Assembly: GCF_007655135.1 (NCBI RefSeq)
Contig: NC_045132.1
Coordinates: forward strand, 26,282,354 to 26,346,353
Source of the DNA: Punica granatum
Taxonomy: Eukaryota > Streptophyta > Magnoliopsida > Myrtales > Lythraceae
Direction of reading: 5' to 3'
DNA: 64,000 nucleotides
Both the position numbers and the translations under genes were made by a program. Below are positions 49,830-62,400 of this stretch, one piece after another. Each line of letters begins with the position of its first letter. Within the stretch, counting starts at the first letter, position 1. The notes beneath the pieces are model-generated. The model was not told where the DNA came from, did not search any database, and saw only the letters and a program-made list of their open reading frames with translations.

Positions 49830-51642
49830 TTCTCTGAGCAGTAGTTTGGTTAAGTCTTGGACAAAGTTATATTTCCGATTTGCCTTCTGTCTAATAATTG
49901 CATAGTTGCAGACATGTTTCCGTGCAATGGAAGCTGACAGCTTACTCTTAGGTGGCAATGTTTCTTGCTGCCTTTGATTCTTTTTGTGACATTGTGAATG
50001 AATTCCAGTACTCTGTTCCGAATCTGTGCCATGTTCTCTGTTACTGAAATTTAGTTACTCGGATGGCATTGGTCCATTGGAGCCCGAATGGGTTGCATTA
50101 TCTCCCAGTGCTGATGAAAAGGTTTAGCCGAGGTTAATCTGATGGAATAATAGTCCACTTATTGTCGAAATATGGCAGATTAGACAAAACATAAACGTTT
50201 TGATTGAAAAGGGAACTGATCTTCCTAGATCGGGTACAAAACAAAGTAATCAACAAAAACTCGTGTATAATAAAAAAAAATTGCAGACTCTGGTAGATCC
50301 TATACGATCAGTTACGATAATCGATAGTTGAGATTGGAAGGTCCGCATGATCCTTCTTGAACCATATATGTAATATGCTTAGTGGGAACTGATCCACTTA
50401 AATCAACCCAGAACATAAATTTTGTGATGGGCCAGCCAGCCCAAGCCCCCTAATCGGCAAAACCTCTCTTATACAATAAAGATTAACCTCACCATGGTCC
50501 TAAATAATTGGTCGAGAGAGGGGAACATAAAGGCGCCATTTCTAGCAAATTCGATTGGGATCATGTCCGGCTTTACAAGTTTGATGCAAGTTTGGTTCGT
50601 GTCGAGCCACTCTCAAGAGATAATATGTATCCGTTCTTACTGCGAGTACGGAGTAATCTTATCGTTTGTGTTTGATTTTCATTGCAATCTTAAATGAGTA
50701 CTTTTCTTCAAGGTGAGGCCGTGGCCTATTGTAGTACAGTGCTTACCGGCTCGTGATTCCCTGTTCCTTCATTTCCTGGGCAGCTGGCCTGCCCTGCCCT
50801 GCATTTTATGTGTTCGCCGAACATATGCTTAATTTGTCGCAATGCAGCAGACCAAACGTCCAAGAAGAATGCATCTTCTAATTTTAATCATAATAGACAC
50901 ACACACACATATATATAGCCAGGGGATGGTATATATATGTTCACTGCATGAAGCGGATATAAATATTTTCAAAAGCCGGCAGGCAGCCCATATATTTTCT
51001 GCTGATATTCTGCTCGGGTGGGATGGGGACTTGTGATCGGCACACCGTTTAGTTGATGGTGAAAAGAGCTGGGAGGAGCTCTGCGCCGTTTCTCATTATT
51101 AGTATGCGTTATTAAATGCAGGAGGGGACCCAAACACGGTACGTGGACACATTATTTACGGTATATATATCATCAAATTTCTTGATAATTTTTGCAGGCT
51201 ATAACCATATGCTCAAGTATGTCTCATCACTAGACGCCTTCGAATAGATAGATAAACATGCACAAAAAATAAAAAATAAAAAAAGATATAAAAAAAACCC
51301 TTTGGTTGGTGAACTTTCTTGGACGTTTCAGCTGAAATCTGCAGCACAATATTATTAATTGCTATATCGGTTAAACCTAGGGGAACCCGGCCAACCCGTC
51401 GAGGATTCTGCGTGGTGTCATATTGAAGTTAGGGTCTCCGCTCATCAAAAAAAAAAAAAAAAGGTTAGGGTCTCTGTCGTCGGATAAGGTAATGTTGAGG
51501 TCATGTGAAAGATCGAAACATGCAGACAAAAGCGTTTGTTCATGCCCGTTACCTGCAGTATAGACTTTTTCACCTCCTGAAATTAAGCTACACATGAGTA
51601 TAAGTCCTGCTTTACTTTCAAATGTTCCATCCATCGCATATT

Positions 51643-51676
<34 letters not shown>

Positions 51677-51900
51677 AGTTAGAATGATAATATAATATCT
51701 TCACGGGTCAATATATTATTTATAATGTTGTTGGCATTATCTTTTAAGTACTCATGCATGCAGACTGCTGTGTCCTGTATCCAGTTTTTTACTTTCTTTG
51801 GTCCACTTTGTTCGTTCTTGACCCCAAAAAAGGAAAAAATAAAAATGAATGAAATATTTGGATGGATTATGAATGCTGACTGAGTCTCTAAGCTTGACCC
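49830..51900. other. intergenic, no gene seen
   Basis: AT-rich. Contains a (TA)n run at 51644-51674 and an A-run at 51450-51465. Open frames are short and without family resemblance. Confidence 0.5.
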
Positions 51901-51976
51901 GTGACTTCGATTTATTCAGTACCGGTGGGCTAGCTAAGGAACTCTCTTGTGTTAAGATTCATAATTTCATAGAGTA

Positions 51977-52112
51977 CGGCTACACTGACCCGGGTCACTG
52001 GGTCACTAGGACATGCACTCCGCATGTCGGATACGCGTGGGGCCCGCGAGCACTGCATCCAACGACGGTGAGGGGACGCGATTTCATCCTCTCCTGGGAT
52101 CATGTTAGAACA
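51977..52112. repeat. dispersed repeat, copy A
   Basis: CTACACTGACCCGGGTCACT, CGCATGTCGGATACGCGTGG and GGTGAGGGGACGCG recur in a diverged second copy at 53088-53216. GC-rich against an AT-rich background. Confidence 0.6.
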
Positions 52113-52180
52113 CCTCGATTTCATATTGTATCCCGGTTATCATTGACCTTGCGCCATATTCCATGTTCAGTACAAGTTCT

Positions 52181-52740
52181 AGCTAGAGTAATCTCACCAA
52201 GGATATTATCCTTGTCAATTTGACGTAACGGAACTAATTGCGATTTGTTAATTCACGCACGAATATCAGACAATAACCTTTTATTATCTGTTGATTCTAC
52301 GAATACTAGAAAATAAACATTAAACTCGAATTAAATTCAAGATTGGGCAAGAGCACGAAAGCTTCAATTTTTTTAATTGATAAAAAACAATTCCCTTAAC
52401 CCTAGGGTTTTACAATGCTTAAATAGAATTAAAAACGTTTAAATTGCACGAAAGACATTAACTTTTTTTAAAATTACAAAAACGTCCAAATAATATAAAA
52501 ATACATGTTTGAAGTCATAAACGATGGAATTCGGCCTAAATCTCATTTTTTCACAGTCGAGGGTTATGAATTTTGTTCTGAAGGCCGTTTCCTCGAGATG
52601 GGATCGTCAGAATCTGTTCGCTCACTGATATATGTAGCTAGAGTAATCTCACCAAGGATATTATTCTTGTCAATGTCAACCCCTGTTCACTCACTGATAT
52701 CTGTAGCTCCTGAGAGTGATATGAAAAGCTAATAGGCAGC
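52181..52740. repeat. 39-bp direct repeats and a short tandem
   Basis: AGCTAGAGTAATCTCACCAAGGATATTAT(C/T)CTTGTCAA-type units occur at 52181 and 52638. CTGTTC(G/A)CTCACTGATAT occurs at about 52614 and 52684. Confidence 0.65.
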
Positions 52741-53087
52741 TCGACTTAACCAGCTTTTTGAACTGTTTGAACCCAAGACACGAGGTCTCATTTATTAAAA
52801 ATGTGAATTCAATCCGCTTGATCAAACACCACTCTTCTCGTGATTGTGCTCTGGCGAGTTTCTTCATCCACGCAATTAGAGACCAGCCGTGAATTACCGA
52901 TCGGAATTCGATATCTTACCCTTCTGACCCTCGAGACGGTAGAGTTGAAATCGCGGCAGAGTGGGAGCATATATATATATATATATATAGGAGACAGTCT
53001 TTTTTCCTTTTTCTACCCAAGGTTGTTAGGCCTATAGCCATTCAAATTAGTTGGGTGCTGGATGTTGACTTCTTTCAATATAGCAAG

Positions 53088-53216
53088 TCTGACTACAGTG
53101 ACCCCGGGTCACTTGGACACACACTCCCCGAGTCGGCTGCGCGTGGAGCCCTTGGGCACCATGGCATTCCATGGTGAGGGGATGCGGTGTTACCCTCACT
53201 GGAGGTCTTGTTAGAA
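53088..53216. repeat. dispersed repeat, copy B
   Basis: CTACAGTGACCCCGGGTCACT, GAGTCGGCTGCGCGTGGAGC and ATGGTGAGGGGATGCGG correspond to copy A. Same orientation, about 1.1 kb apart. Confidence 0.6.
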
Positions 53217-53531
53217 ATCTCCTACATACCTAAGTATAGTGGCGCTGGAATTTCATGGCCTAGAGAGTCAGTTTTCTATCTGGAGATTCGCTCCGAAGGT
53301 AACCGAGGCGCATGGGAGTTTTCTTTTGTTGTGGCAGTGTGGATACATATACCAAAGTAACAACTCAATATTTGCTACTTATATATAACTGCATGGGAGG
53401 TTTCTTTTTCTTTTTTTCATTTGTAAAGTCTCCGGGGTAGCCTGAGCATTCGGTCCCGGTTCGGGGACGAGCGAGTTCTCAATGTGATTATTGACTTGGA
53501 ATCGGAGCAGTAGTGGCGTCGATTTAGGCTT

Positions 53532-53825
53532 GGTTTGGGAGTGCTGTTGCTGAAATAAAAGTATTGAAGTATAATTGTTGAAAAATAAATATTAATTTTA
53601 AAATAAATAAAAGCATTTGGGAGACATCAATTTGAAACTGTTGAAATAAAAATTAATGGTTAAAATGGAGAATGAATATAAATAATTTTTATAAGTACCT
53701 ATTAAGATATTGGAGAAAATCACGTTTCTAATAGCAGAAATAATTCGGAAAGAATTCACCAAACACTACTTTTATTTAAAATTCAATAAAATAAGTACTT
53801 ATTCAACCCATTGCACTCCCAAATC
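53532..53825. mobile_element. 294-bp MITE-like element
   Basis: GGTTTGGGAGTGC at the left and GCACTCCCAAATC at the right form imperfect inverted termini around AT-rich DNA with no coding frame. CTT flanks both sides and could be a 3-bp target duplication, as in PIF/Harbinger-type elements. Confidence 0.6.
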
Positions 53826-53829
53826 TTAA

Positions 53830-55290
53830 AAGGGAGGAAGTCGAGAGAAAGAGAGTGTGGAAATGGAAATTATTCCATCCGATGACCATCTAGAGATCAG
53901 AAATTATTAGGCCGGTTCTTAGGGGGAATTATTCCTTCCGGGCTTTGGTTCGGTCAGAATTGGCACCGCGGGGACGGACGATCCAGGAATCTTCCCTTCC
54001 GTGAATATTAAATACATTTGTGTGTATATAATATTTATGTATATTATAATAATGTGAGAATGAATTAATTACACGTTTGGGCACGGACTAACAAATAAAT
54101 GAATGAATAAATAAACAAAAGACACAAGCTAGGTGTCTGCAGAGAAAAGTAATCACACACGTGCTTCATCACCTAAACGTGCCCACATTATCTTTTTCTA
54201 CTCTCCCTTATATTGGAATCAATGTATCCTTAAGCTTTCTTTATTTTGAAAATCACTCCTTCCAAGGCTTCCATGGTACCGGAATATAAGCGCGTTCCTC
54301 CTTGTCTCGGGCCGGAGTCCATCGAGCTCAGCGCGAAAAATTTGAGAACGAGAGAGACGATTGATCGAGAGGAACATATATACAAGTGTGACTTGCTCGA
54401 CGTTCAAACCGTAAACCCTCTGCTCATTCTTTTCCGGGTGTCCATTGATTTGCAAGGCCGGTCGCGGGGTTGTAAGCTCGCGGTTACAGCATGTTTCTTA
54501 ATGAAGAGTCCAGAGTGTCAGTTAAGCTCCTAGTGCAGAAAGCTGGGACCATATGTTGTTATTAATTAAAATGGATTATTGTAGCCATCCATTACCCGTG
54601 AATTAGTTTCATCTTTTATAAAGTTTGTATTGATATTTAATTGTAAGAATGGAATCAAAGTAATCCTATCTGTCGGATCTTGATCGACTTTTGATCTGTC
54701 ATATAATCTTTAATTAATTGATCATGTAGTTATATATATCGATGAGCCAATGGGTTCAACATGCTGAAAAACAATTTAATTAAAAAAAATGTCGGCACAT
54801 AGTATTATAGTTAGTGATTATTATGCAGTCATTTTACCACATGGATGCCCCCAATGATTTCTCATCTAACTTAATTTGTTGCTTTGGACGGTAATTATCT
54901 GCTTGACTCCCAATAGAGGAACATATTGGAAATTTGATATTTATGCCTTAACAGCAGTACCATAGTCCAAATCGTGAACCATATTAGTCAACTGATTCCG
55001 TATATTTTCTCATGTAAAAGGCAGAAAAAGATCTTGCAGTTGGTACATATTCCACTAAGACAGGCAGGCAGATATTATTTAGGAAGCTGTTGAATATATA
55101 TGTTGTTGGGTGGTCATACTCCGAATTAATTCGGATAGCTCGGCAATCAATCCATCTCCATGTTATCTAAGATTCAATTAATGCATCCTAACTAATTAAA
55201 TAATTGAATTAAATGAATCTTTAGTCTTTCACCGAAAAAATGAATCTCTAGTCTCAAATTTCACGAACCTCCAGCAGTACACCCACGTCC
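53830..55290. other. intergenic, no gene seen
   Basis: AT-rich; no supported features. Confidence 0.5.
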
Positions 55291-55291
55291 A

Positions 55292-55692
55292 TGTCATAGA
55301 GACTTAATTTATCCCAAGTGGGTGCGACAATTTGTCGATCATTTCCCACGGTAGCCGCCTCCAAGCTACTTGGGTGCAACATGTCATCCATTCTTGTAAC
55401 TCGTTTTAGACTGATGACTATATGTAGAGATAGCAGTCCTTCTCAGTTATCCATATACGTGACAGTCGAATCGAGGAAAATTATATGGTCCCTGTCATAG
55501 AGACTTAATTTAACCCAAGTGGGTGCGACAATTTTTCGATCATTTCTCACGGTAGCCGCCTCCAAGCTACTTGGGTGCAACATGTCATCCATTCTTGTAA
55601 CTCGTTTTAGACTGATGACTATATGTAGAGATAGCAGCCCTTCACAGTTATCCATATACGTAATAGTCGAATCGAGGAAAATTATAGAATCC
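55292..55692. repeat. 201-bp tandem duplication
   Basis: TGTCATAGAGACTTAATTT at 55292 recurs at 55493 and the following ~195 bases are nearly identical (GTAGCCGCCTCCAAGCTACT, GTGCAACATGTCATCCATTC, AGACTGATGACTATATGTAG). High identity implies a recent event. Confidence 0.9.
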
Positions 55693-56190
55693 TTATAATT
55701 GGATCTAGCTAGCAATAACTGAAAGATGTGACTTCTAGTTCTCATGTGACATGGTTTTAGTTGGCACAACTTACGAATCTTCGATTCAGGTATTAATTAC
55801 TTCCTTTTTATTTAAACCATATTGAATTTATATAATAATATAGTATGATTCCATATATAAAATCTTTAGACGATTTGGGATATAATTGATAGATGCCTTT
55901 CTTGAGTTTACAGCGTGGTATGTGGTCCATGAAGACTATATAGTAATGATTTGAAGTGATACTCTCAATAGAAAAAAAGAAAGAAAAGGAATACGTAATC
56001 AATAAGGCTGTACATATAAATAAAATCTAAACACATATGATACTAAGGGAGAGAATCCAACTAACTGATTATGAAATGGTGAGCATTTTAAATAATGACA
56101 CGATTGACCCGATACCATATATGTATACGATGAAACTGCAACAATATTAATGAAGCTTTCAAATAAAGCAATGCATTTATATCGATATTA

Positions 56191-57770
56191 TATGGATTAA
56201 TTGCACTGTTTGTCCAAAAAATTTCATAAAAATTATAGGTTGGTCCAATTTTTTTTTTTATAACTTGTTAGTACATTAAGTTTCAAAACCGTTTCGATGG
56301 AGTGCATTCTGTTATCTCGTATTTAACGCCGTTAGTTCGATGCTGACGTTACTTATTACGTGTCAGTACTTATGTAATGTGGCTCAAATTTTAAAATAAA
56401 ATATTTGTTTCTAATTTAAAATAATAATAATAATAATAAATAAATAAAAACAAAAAAAATAATTTTCTCTCTCCTTTCTATTATGTCTCTATCTTCTCTC
56501 TCCTCTCTTTCCTTTCTCTCTCTCTCTCTCTGCTTTCTTCTCTCCTCTATGTCTCTTCTTCTTCTTTCAGCACGAGAAAAGGCCTCAACGGCGTGGTGGC
56601 AATTCAACTCAATTAGTTAGATCGAGTTCGATCTCATAAGGTCGAATGATGGGATGAATTTCAGCCATGTTTCTTTGTCCTTTTCCTCTGCTCGACTTTC
56701 AACTTCTAGCCCGGTTCGACCAAGGGGAAAGAAAATGGGAGGAAGAATCAAGGAAGACAAAAAACCCACTGAAATCTCGGGTTCTTCGAAGTGACGGGGC
56801 TACAGTAAAAAGGGGAAACATTTTGCGTCAAATTTGATTTCACCGTGAACCCTTAAGTTACTTAAAGAAACATTTTGCACCATTATATAACTTCTGTAAA
56901 ACATTTTATACTATTAAGTTACAACTTTAAAAGAGTTTGCACCATCATGTAACGTACGCCGAATATAGATAACAATCATCTTCTTCCCTGTCTATGTGTA
57001 AAGAAACAACATAAATAAAAGCCCACAAACACTGAAAGTAACGATACAATTCAATTTCCCTCCAAACATTGAAGAGGAGCCCATATTCAAGAATCGGGCG
57101 GGGAGCGCTATTTCCCTTTTCAGGGAGGGCTCGGGGTAACGGAGGAGGCCAAGTCGATGCTAGTCCTTGTCGTCTCCTTCATCGGGGAGAAAGGAGTCCC
57201 ATTGGAGCGATTCTCCGAAACCTCCGACGACAATGCCTCTTCGATCTTCGAGGTGACCTTGTTTTGATCGATTTGATGGGCAGGTTCTTGTCATCGTCGT
57301 CCTTCCACTTGAAGGGCATGCTTCAGAATGGGGACACGGATCTCATCCTTTGCCACATGGACTTGTCCCTTAGCCTCAGATCCCTCCCCCCATTGTTGTC
57401 CTTGTCCACGGGATCAGACTCCTTCGAGTCGTCCTCATTCTCCGTGCCTCAAATCTCTCCTTGAGCAGTTGAGGGTGGTAGGATAGAGAGAAGAGACATG
57501 GAGGAGAGAGCCCATATAGAGAAGGGAGAGAGAGGAGATAGACCGAAGAGAGATAAGAGAGAGGACAGAAGAGAGAAAATTACTTTAAATAAACATTGAC
57601 TCGTAATAAGTCAAGTGAGCGTCGAATTAACGGCGTCAAGCACGAGATGACGGAATGCATTACATCGAAATGATTTTAAAAATTAATGTACCAACAAGTT
57701 ATAAAAAAAGATTTGGACTAATCTGTAATTATTATGAATTTTTTTGGATCATTATTGCAATTAATCCATA
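56191..57770. mobile_element. 1.6-kb foldback-type element with ~185-bp inverted termini
   Basis: The left end (TATGGATTAATTGCA at 56191) and the right end (TGCAATTAATCCATA to 57770) are inverted repeats that continue for about 185 bases at roughly 80% by eye, for example ATAACTTGTT-GTACATTAA, ATTTCGAT--A-TGCATTC and AACGCCGTTA. TTA flanks both ends (56188-56190, 57771-57773), a possible 3-bp target duplication. Inside each arm is a CT-rich (56466-56560) or GA-rich (57480-57590) stretch. The middle (57069-57464) has an open frame but no transposase motif, so it looks non-autonomous. Confidence 0.75.
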
Positions 57771-57789
57771 TTATGTATATGTGCATCCA

Positions 57790-59220
57790 ATAATGAGGTA
57801 TCTTTCATTGCCAGCTTATGAACTTCTAGAAGGCGTTGAAGGAATGGCATTGCAAGCCTCTTTTTTTTTAACGGATTCGCTTCTGGAAAAAGGCCGCCCA
57901 AAAAAACAAAAAAAAAAGGAAAGAAGAGAACATAAAATAAAGTCATGGGACGAACATTTCATGCATTTTCCTTTCTTTCTCACACATACATAATTATCTC
58001 CTTTATTAAGATTATCTTTTTTCTCTTCCTTTGACAATTGGAGACGCAAGACATCCTTTTCATCTCAAGTCGCTGCTGCCCTTACTTTCATCACATGTTT
58101 GAATCCATCCCAACGATTCCCGTAATATGTCTGAACAAGATAAAAGCCATAATTACCGTCAAAGTCCTGTGACATTGGAAAAAATATACGTCCCACAATA
58201 TCGGAGACAATATGGTCATAAGTCTCTGTCGAGAAGTGCATTTACACTGTCGATTATGGTTCCATGTCGATACGAAATTTCTAATGTATATCTTCTGCAA
58301 TCGTTATCTTATGGATTCGGAAATACATCATAATATTACGACTCCGTCGACATCCCTCGAGTCAAATAAGGAAAGTGCGGTTGTCCAATTACGACAGTCA
58401 TTTATCTCAAGAAATTCAGGTATTCATAAAAAAAAAAAAAAGTCTCAACAGATTCAGGTAGCAAGTACTTAACCAGGCAATTATAAGGTCTGCAGAAATT
58501 CTTTTGACGAGCGAAGTAAAAATTAAAATTAATCATTAAAAGAAAAACTCACTATGATAAAGTGGTTCGGTACGTTAATAAGTTATCTCCGGCGGCGGGT
58601 GTAGTTATCATTCGAGTGGGGAGCAAGTGGGACCCACTTGACACTCCTATCCTATTCTGTGTCCTTTATGATATTGTCCATTTTCTACCGAAAAGAAATA
58701 ATGTCCATTTTCCCACGCGCCATGTGCGCGTGTGCCCCAACCATTTGTCGACTAAAAGAAGCATCTATTCGGTCAGCAAAATACAACAATTGACCAATGT
58801 AGTCCGCAGTGAGCCCACTCTCTTTCGATTAATTAATTAATATATATATATATATATATATATCCGAAAGCACCAAACTCGCAACTTCACACTTCACGCG
58901 CTTGCCCCAGCTCATTCTCATCCGACCGTCCAATGATTTCCCATTGCACATGGAGTCAACCTTGGCGTGCCCATCCGACGGCAGGTAATGCCGGGTGTAC
59001 TGCGAGCTCCCACACCGCGAGGTACTGGATTGCTTTTGAAGTTTAGTTAAAATAATTTAGCCGCGGGAAGGACTCGTTGTCTCATTTTGACCATAGACCT
59101 TCTAGAGAGAGAGAGAGACGGTGGAGGAGAGAGAAAGGAAAAACGATTCCTTTCTGAGGAGGGGAGAGAAAGACAGCCAATGAGGTGGTTTCTTCAGCAA
59201 AGAGCTTCACTTTTCACATT
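57790..59220. other. intergenic, no gene seen
   Basis: AT-rich sequence with a (TA)n run at 58841-58863, then GC-richer DNA before the ABCG promoter. No supported gene. Confidence 0.5.
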
Positions 59221-59227
59221 CTTCCAA

Positions 59228-59292
59228 TATATATAAGCAGCTTCGCCATTGACAAATCAACCAAATATCTCTCTCTCTCTCTCTCTCTCTCA
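59228..59292 (+). promoter_or_regulatory. TATA box and CT-rich leader of the ABCG gene
   Basis: TATATATAAG at 59228-59237, then a CT run at 59269-59291 in the likely 5' leader. Spacing fits a start of transcription near 59260, 220 bases before the ATG. Confidence 0.5.
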
Positions 59293-59483
59293 TTTCTTCA
59301 TTTTTTTGATTGGAACCCAGAAGAGGAGGAGGTGAAGAAGAAGAACAAGTGTGGCAGAAATCAAGAAAAGCTAAGAGCTTTGTGTACATTTTGATCGGAT
59401 TCGCCGTGAAGTTGCGAGCTTTCTGACTTTCAGATTGTGGGATCTGGTGGGCAATTTGAAGTGAGTGGGAGCTGCTTGAAACT

Positions 59484-62400
59484 ATGGCGGCCGCGGCTTT
59501 GGCCGGAGATGACTTCGTCCGGCAGACGAGCAGCAGGGGGAGCTGGAGGTCGGGGAGCGTGAGGGACATGTGGAATGCGCCCGACGTGTTCCAGAGGAGC
59601 GCCCGTGGGCAGGTCAGCGGCCGGGAGGACGATGAGGAGGAGCTCAGGTGGGCGGCCATCGAGCGGCTGCCCACCTACGACCGTATGAGGAAGGGGATCT
59701 TGACGCAAGTGAGGAGCAACGGGCGCGTCGTGCACGACGAAGTCGATGTGACTAACCTTGGGGCTCAGGACAAGAAGGTCCTGATGGAGAGCATCCTCAA
59801 GGTCGTGGAGGAGGACAATGAGAAGTTCCTCAGGCGGCTCAGGGACAGGACTGATCGGGTCGGGATCGAGATCCCCAAGATCGAGATCCGGTTCCAGAAC
59901 CTGTCCATTGAGGGGGATGCTCATGTCGGGAGCAGAGCTCTTCCCACTCTGCTCAACTCCACCTTGAACGCAGTTGAGGTATGCTTTTGTTTTAACAGAA
60001 ACTACCTGTTTCCATGGTAGAGAAGCATAGGAACTCTGCTTTGTGAACTTAGAAATGATTAGGCTTTCCATGTTCTCGGAGGAAGAGAAATTATGCTTAG
60101 GTACGATCATTAGGCTTTCCGTGTCTTTGGAGGAAGAGAATTATGTTAAGTAAAATCACGGTTGAAGGCGCTAAAACTTCAATCTCGATCTGTAGAACGA
60201 AACAGGGTTGGCCTAGTGAAGTGCCTTTTAATGATTTTAATGATTTGTCAATCTACCTTTTGATGCAACGGCATCTTTCGGTTTATATTTTGGGCAAGCA
60301 CTCGAGGATATGTTGGTTAATGCTTCTTTTGGCGTATGCACAGGGAATTCTTGGCATGGTCGGTCTCACCCCGTCAAAGAAAAAGGTTGTGAAGATCCTT
60401 CAAGGTGTTAGTGGTGTCATCAAACCCTCCAGGTAATGCATTCCGGAGTAGATCTTGCAATTTTTCCGGAACAAGTCAATCAATCAAATTATATTTTTCG
60501 ACTTATGTTGCGAGGTATGAACAGAACTATGTGATTTTACAGGATGACTTTGCTTCTTGGACCACCTGGTTCGGGCAAGACAACTTTATTGAAGGCACTT
60601 GCAGGGAAATCAGATGATGATCTGAGGGTAACCGGCAAAATAACCTACTGTGGGCACGAATTTAACGAGTTTGTTCCTCAGAGAACTTGTGCTTACATCA
60701 GTCAGCATGACCTTCACTATGGTGAGATGACTGTTCGTGAGACCTTGGACTTTTCTGGCCGATGCCTCGGAGTCGGAACCCGTTATGAGATGTTGACTGA
60801 GCTCTCGAGAAGAGAAAGAGAGGCGGGGATCAAGCCCGACCCAGAAATTGATGCTTTCATGAAGGCCACAGCGATGGTTGGGCAGGAAACTAACTTGGGC
60901 ACTGATTACGTCCTCAAGGTCCGTTTACGCTTTTCCTTCTACTACAGCTTACAGGAAGCTATCGGATTCATTTTTCCTTTATTTCGTCACTTTAATTAGT
61001 CTAATGTCGGAAACTTCTCAACAGATTCTGGGCTTAGATATTTGTGCGGATATTATGGTTGGAGATGACATGAGAAGGGGTATCTCCGGTGGGCAAAAGA
61101 AGCGTGTCACCACAGGTATATGTCCAATCATGAAACTCTACGGAATATGTTCTGTATTTCATTCATTTAAATGGTGCGCCATGTGGTGTATGGTAACTCC
61201 ACATGATAGCTTAAGCTATCCGATGGTGTGGTTTATGATGAGGTTTGGATACATTCAGCACGTTATTGATGGTATTGATGATGTTCGAGTGCAGGTGAAA
61301 TGTTGGTTGGACCTGCGAAAGCCTTTTTCATGGACGAGATATCGACCGGGCTTGACAGTTCAACAACCTTCCAGATAGTCAAGTTCATGAGGCAGATGGT
61401 CCACATCATGGACATAACCATGGTGATCTCCCTCCTGCAGCCTGCCCCTGAGACATATGATCTCTTTGACGATATCATCCTCCTTTCCGAGGGTCACGTC
61501 GTCTATCAGGGGCCCCGGGAGAACGTCCTCCAGTTCTTCGAGCACATGGGCTTCAAGTGCCCTGAAAGAAAGGGAGTCGCCGACTTTCTCCAGGAAGTGA
61601 CCTCCAAGAAGGACCAGGAGCAGTACTGGTGCCGGAGGGACCAACCCTACCGCTACATATCTGCAGCCGAGTTCTCCCAGGCATTCAACTCCTTCCATGT
61701 CGGGCAGCAGCTCTTAGAGGAGTTACGTGTCCCCTATGACAAGTCCCTGACCCACCCTGCAGCACTGGTGAAGGAGAAGTATGGGATCTCCAACTGGGAG
61801 CTCTTCAAGGCATCCTTTGACCGGGAGTGGCTTCTCATGAAGCGGAGCTCATTCGTGTACATCTTCAAGACCACCCAGATCACGATCATGGCCACGATTG
61901 CACTCACTGTTTTCCTTAGGACAGAGATGAAGGCGGGAGCCGTCCAGGACGGAGCCAAATTCTGGGGAGCCCTCTTCTTCAGTCTTGTTAATGTCATGTT
62001 TAATGGGATGAGTGAGCTCGCTATGACAGTCTTCAGGCTTCCTGTCTTCTATAAACAGAGGGACTTCCTATTCTACCCGGCATGGGCCTTCGGACTGCCC
62101 ATCTGGATCCTTCGCATACCCATCTCCCTCATGGAGTCAGCAATCTGGATCATTCTTACTTACTACACTATCGGGTTTGCCCCTGCTGCTAGTAGGTGAA
62201 CACCTCTCTCACTAGCTCTACTCTCACTTTTCCAGTCTTGGAGAATCGCTGGAAGCTTATACATCTTCTGATCTAATATGGTGCATCGTGGTCTTATTTA
62301 GGTTCTTCAAGCAGTTCCTAGCTTTCTTCGGCGTGCATCAGATGGCTCTCTCGCTCTTCCGTTTTATAGCGGGAGTTGGAAGAACGCAAGTAGTTGCCAA

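Noticed and set aside
56416..56607. Arg/Glu-rich frame on the minus strand
   Set aside because: Produced by a CT/GA simple repeat.
57069..57464. 131-codon frame in the middle of the foldback element
   Set aside because: Low complexity, no recognisable domain; likely chance or captured DNA.
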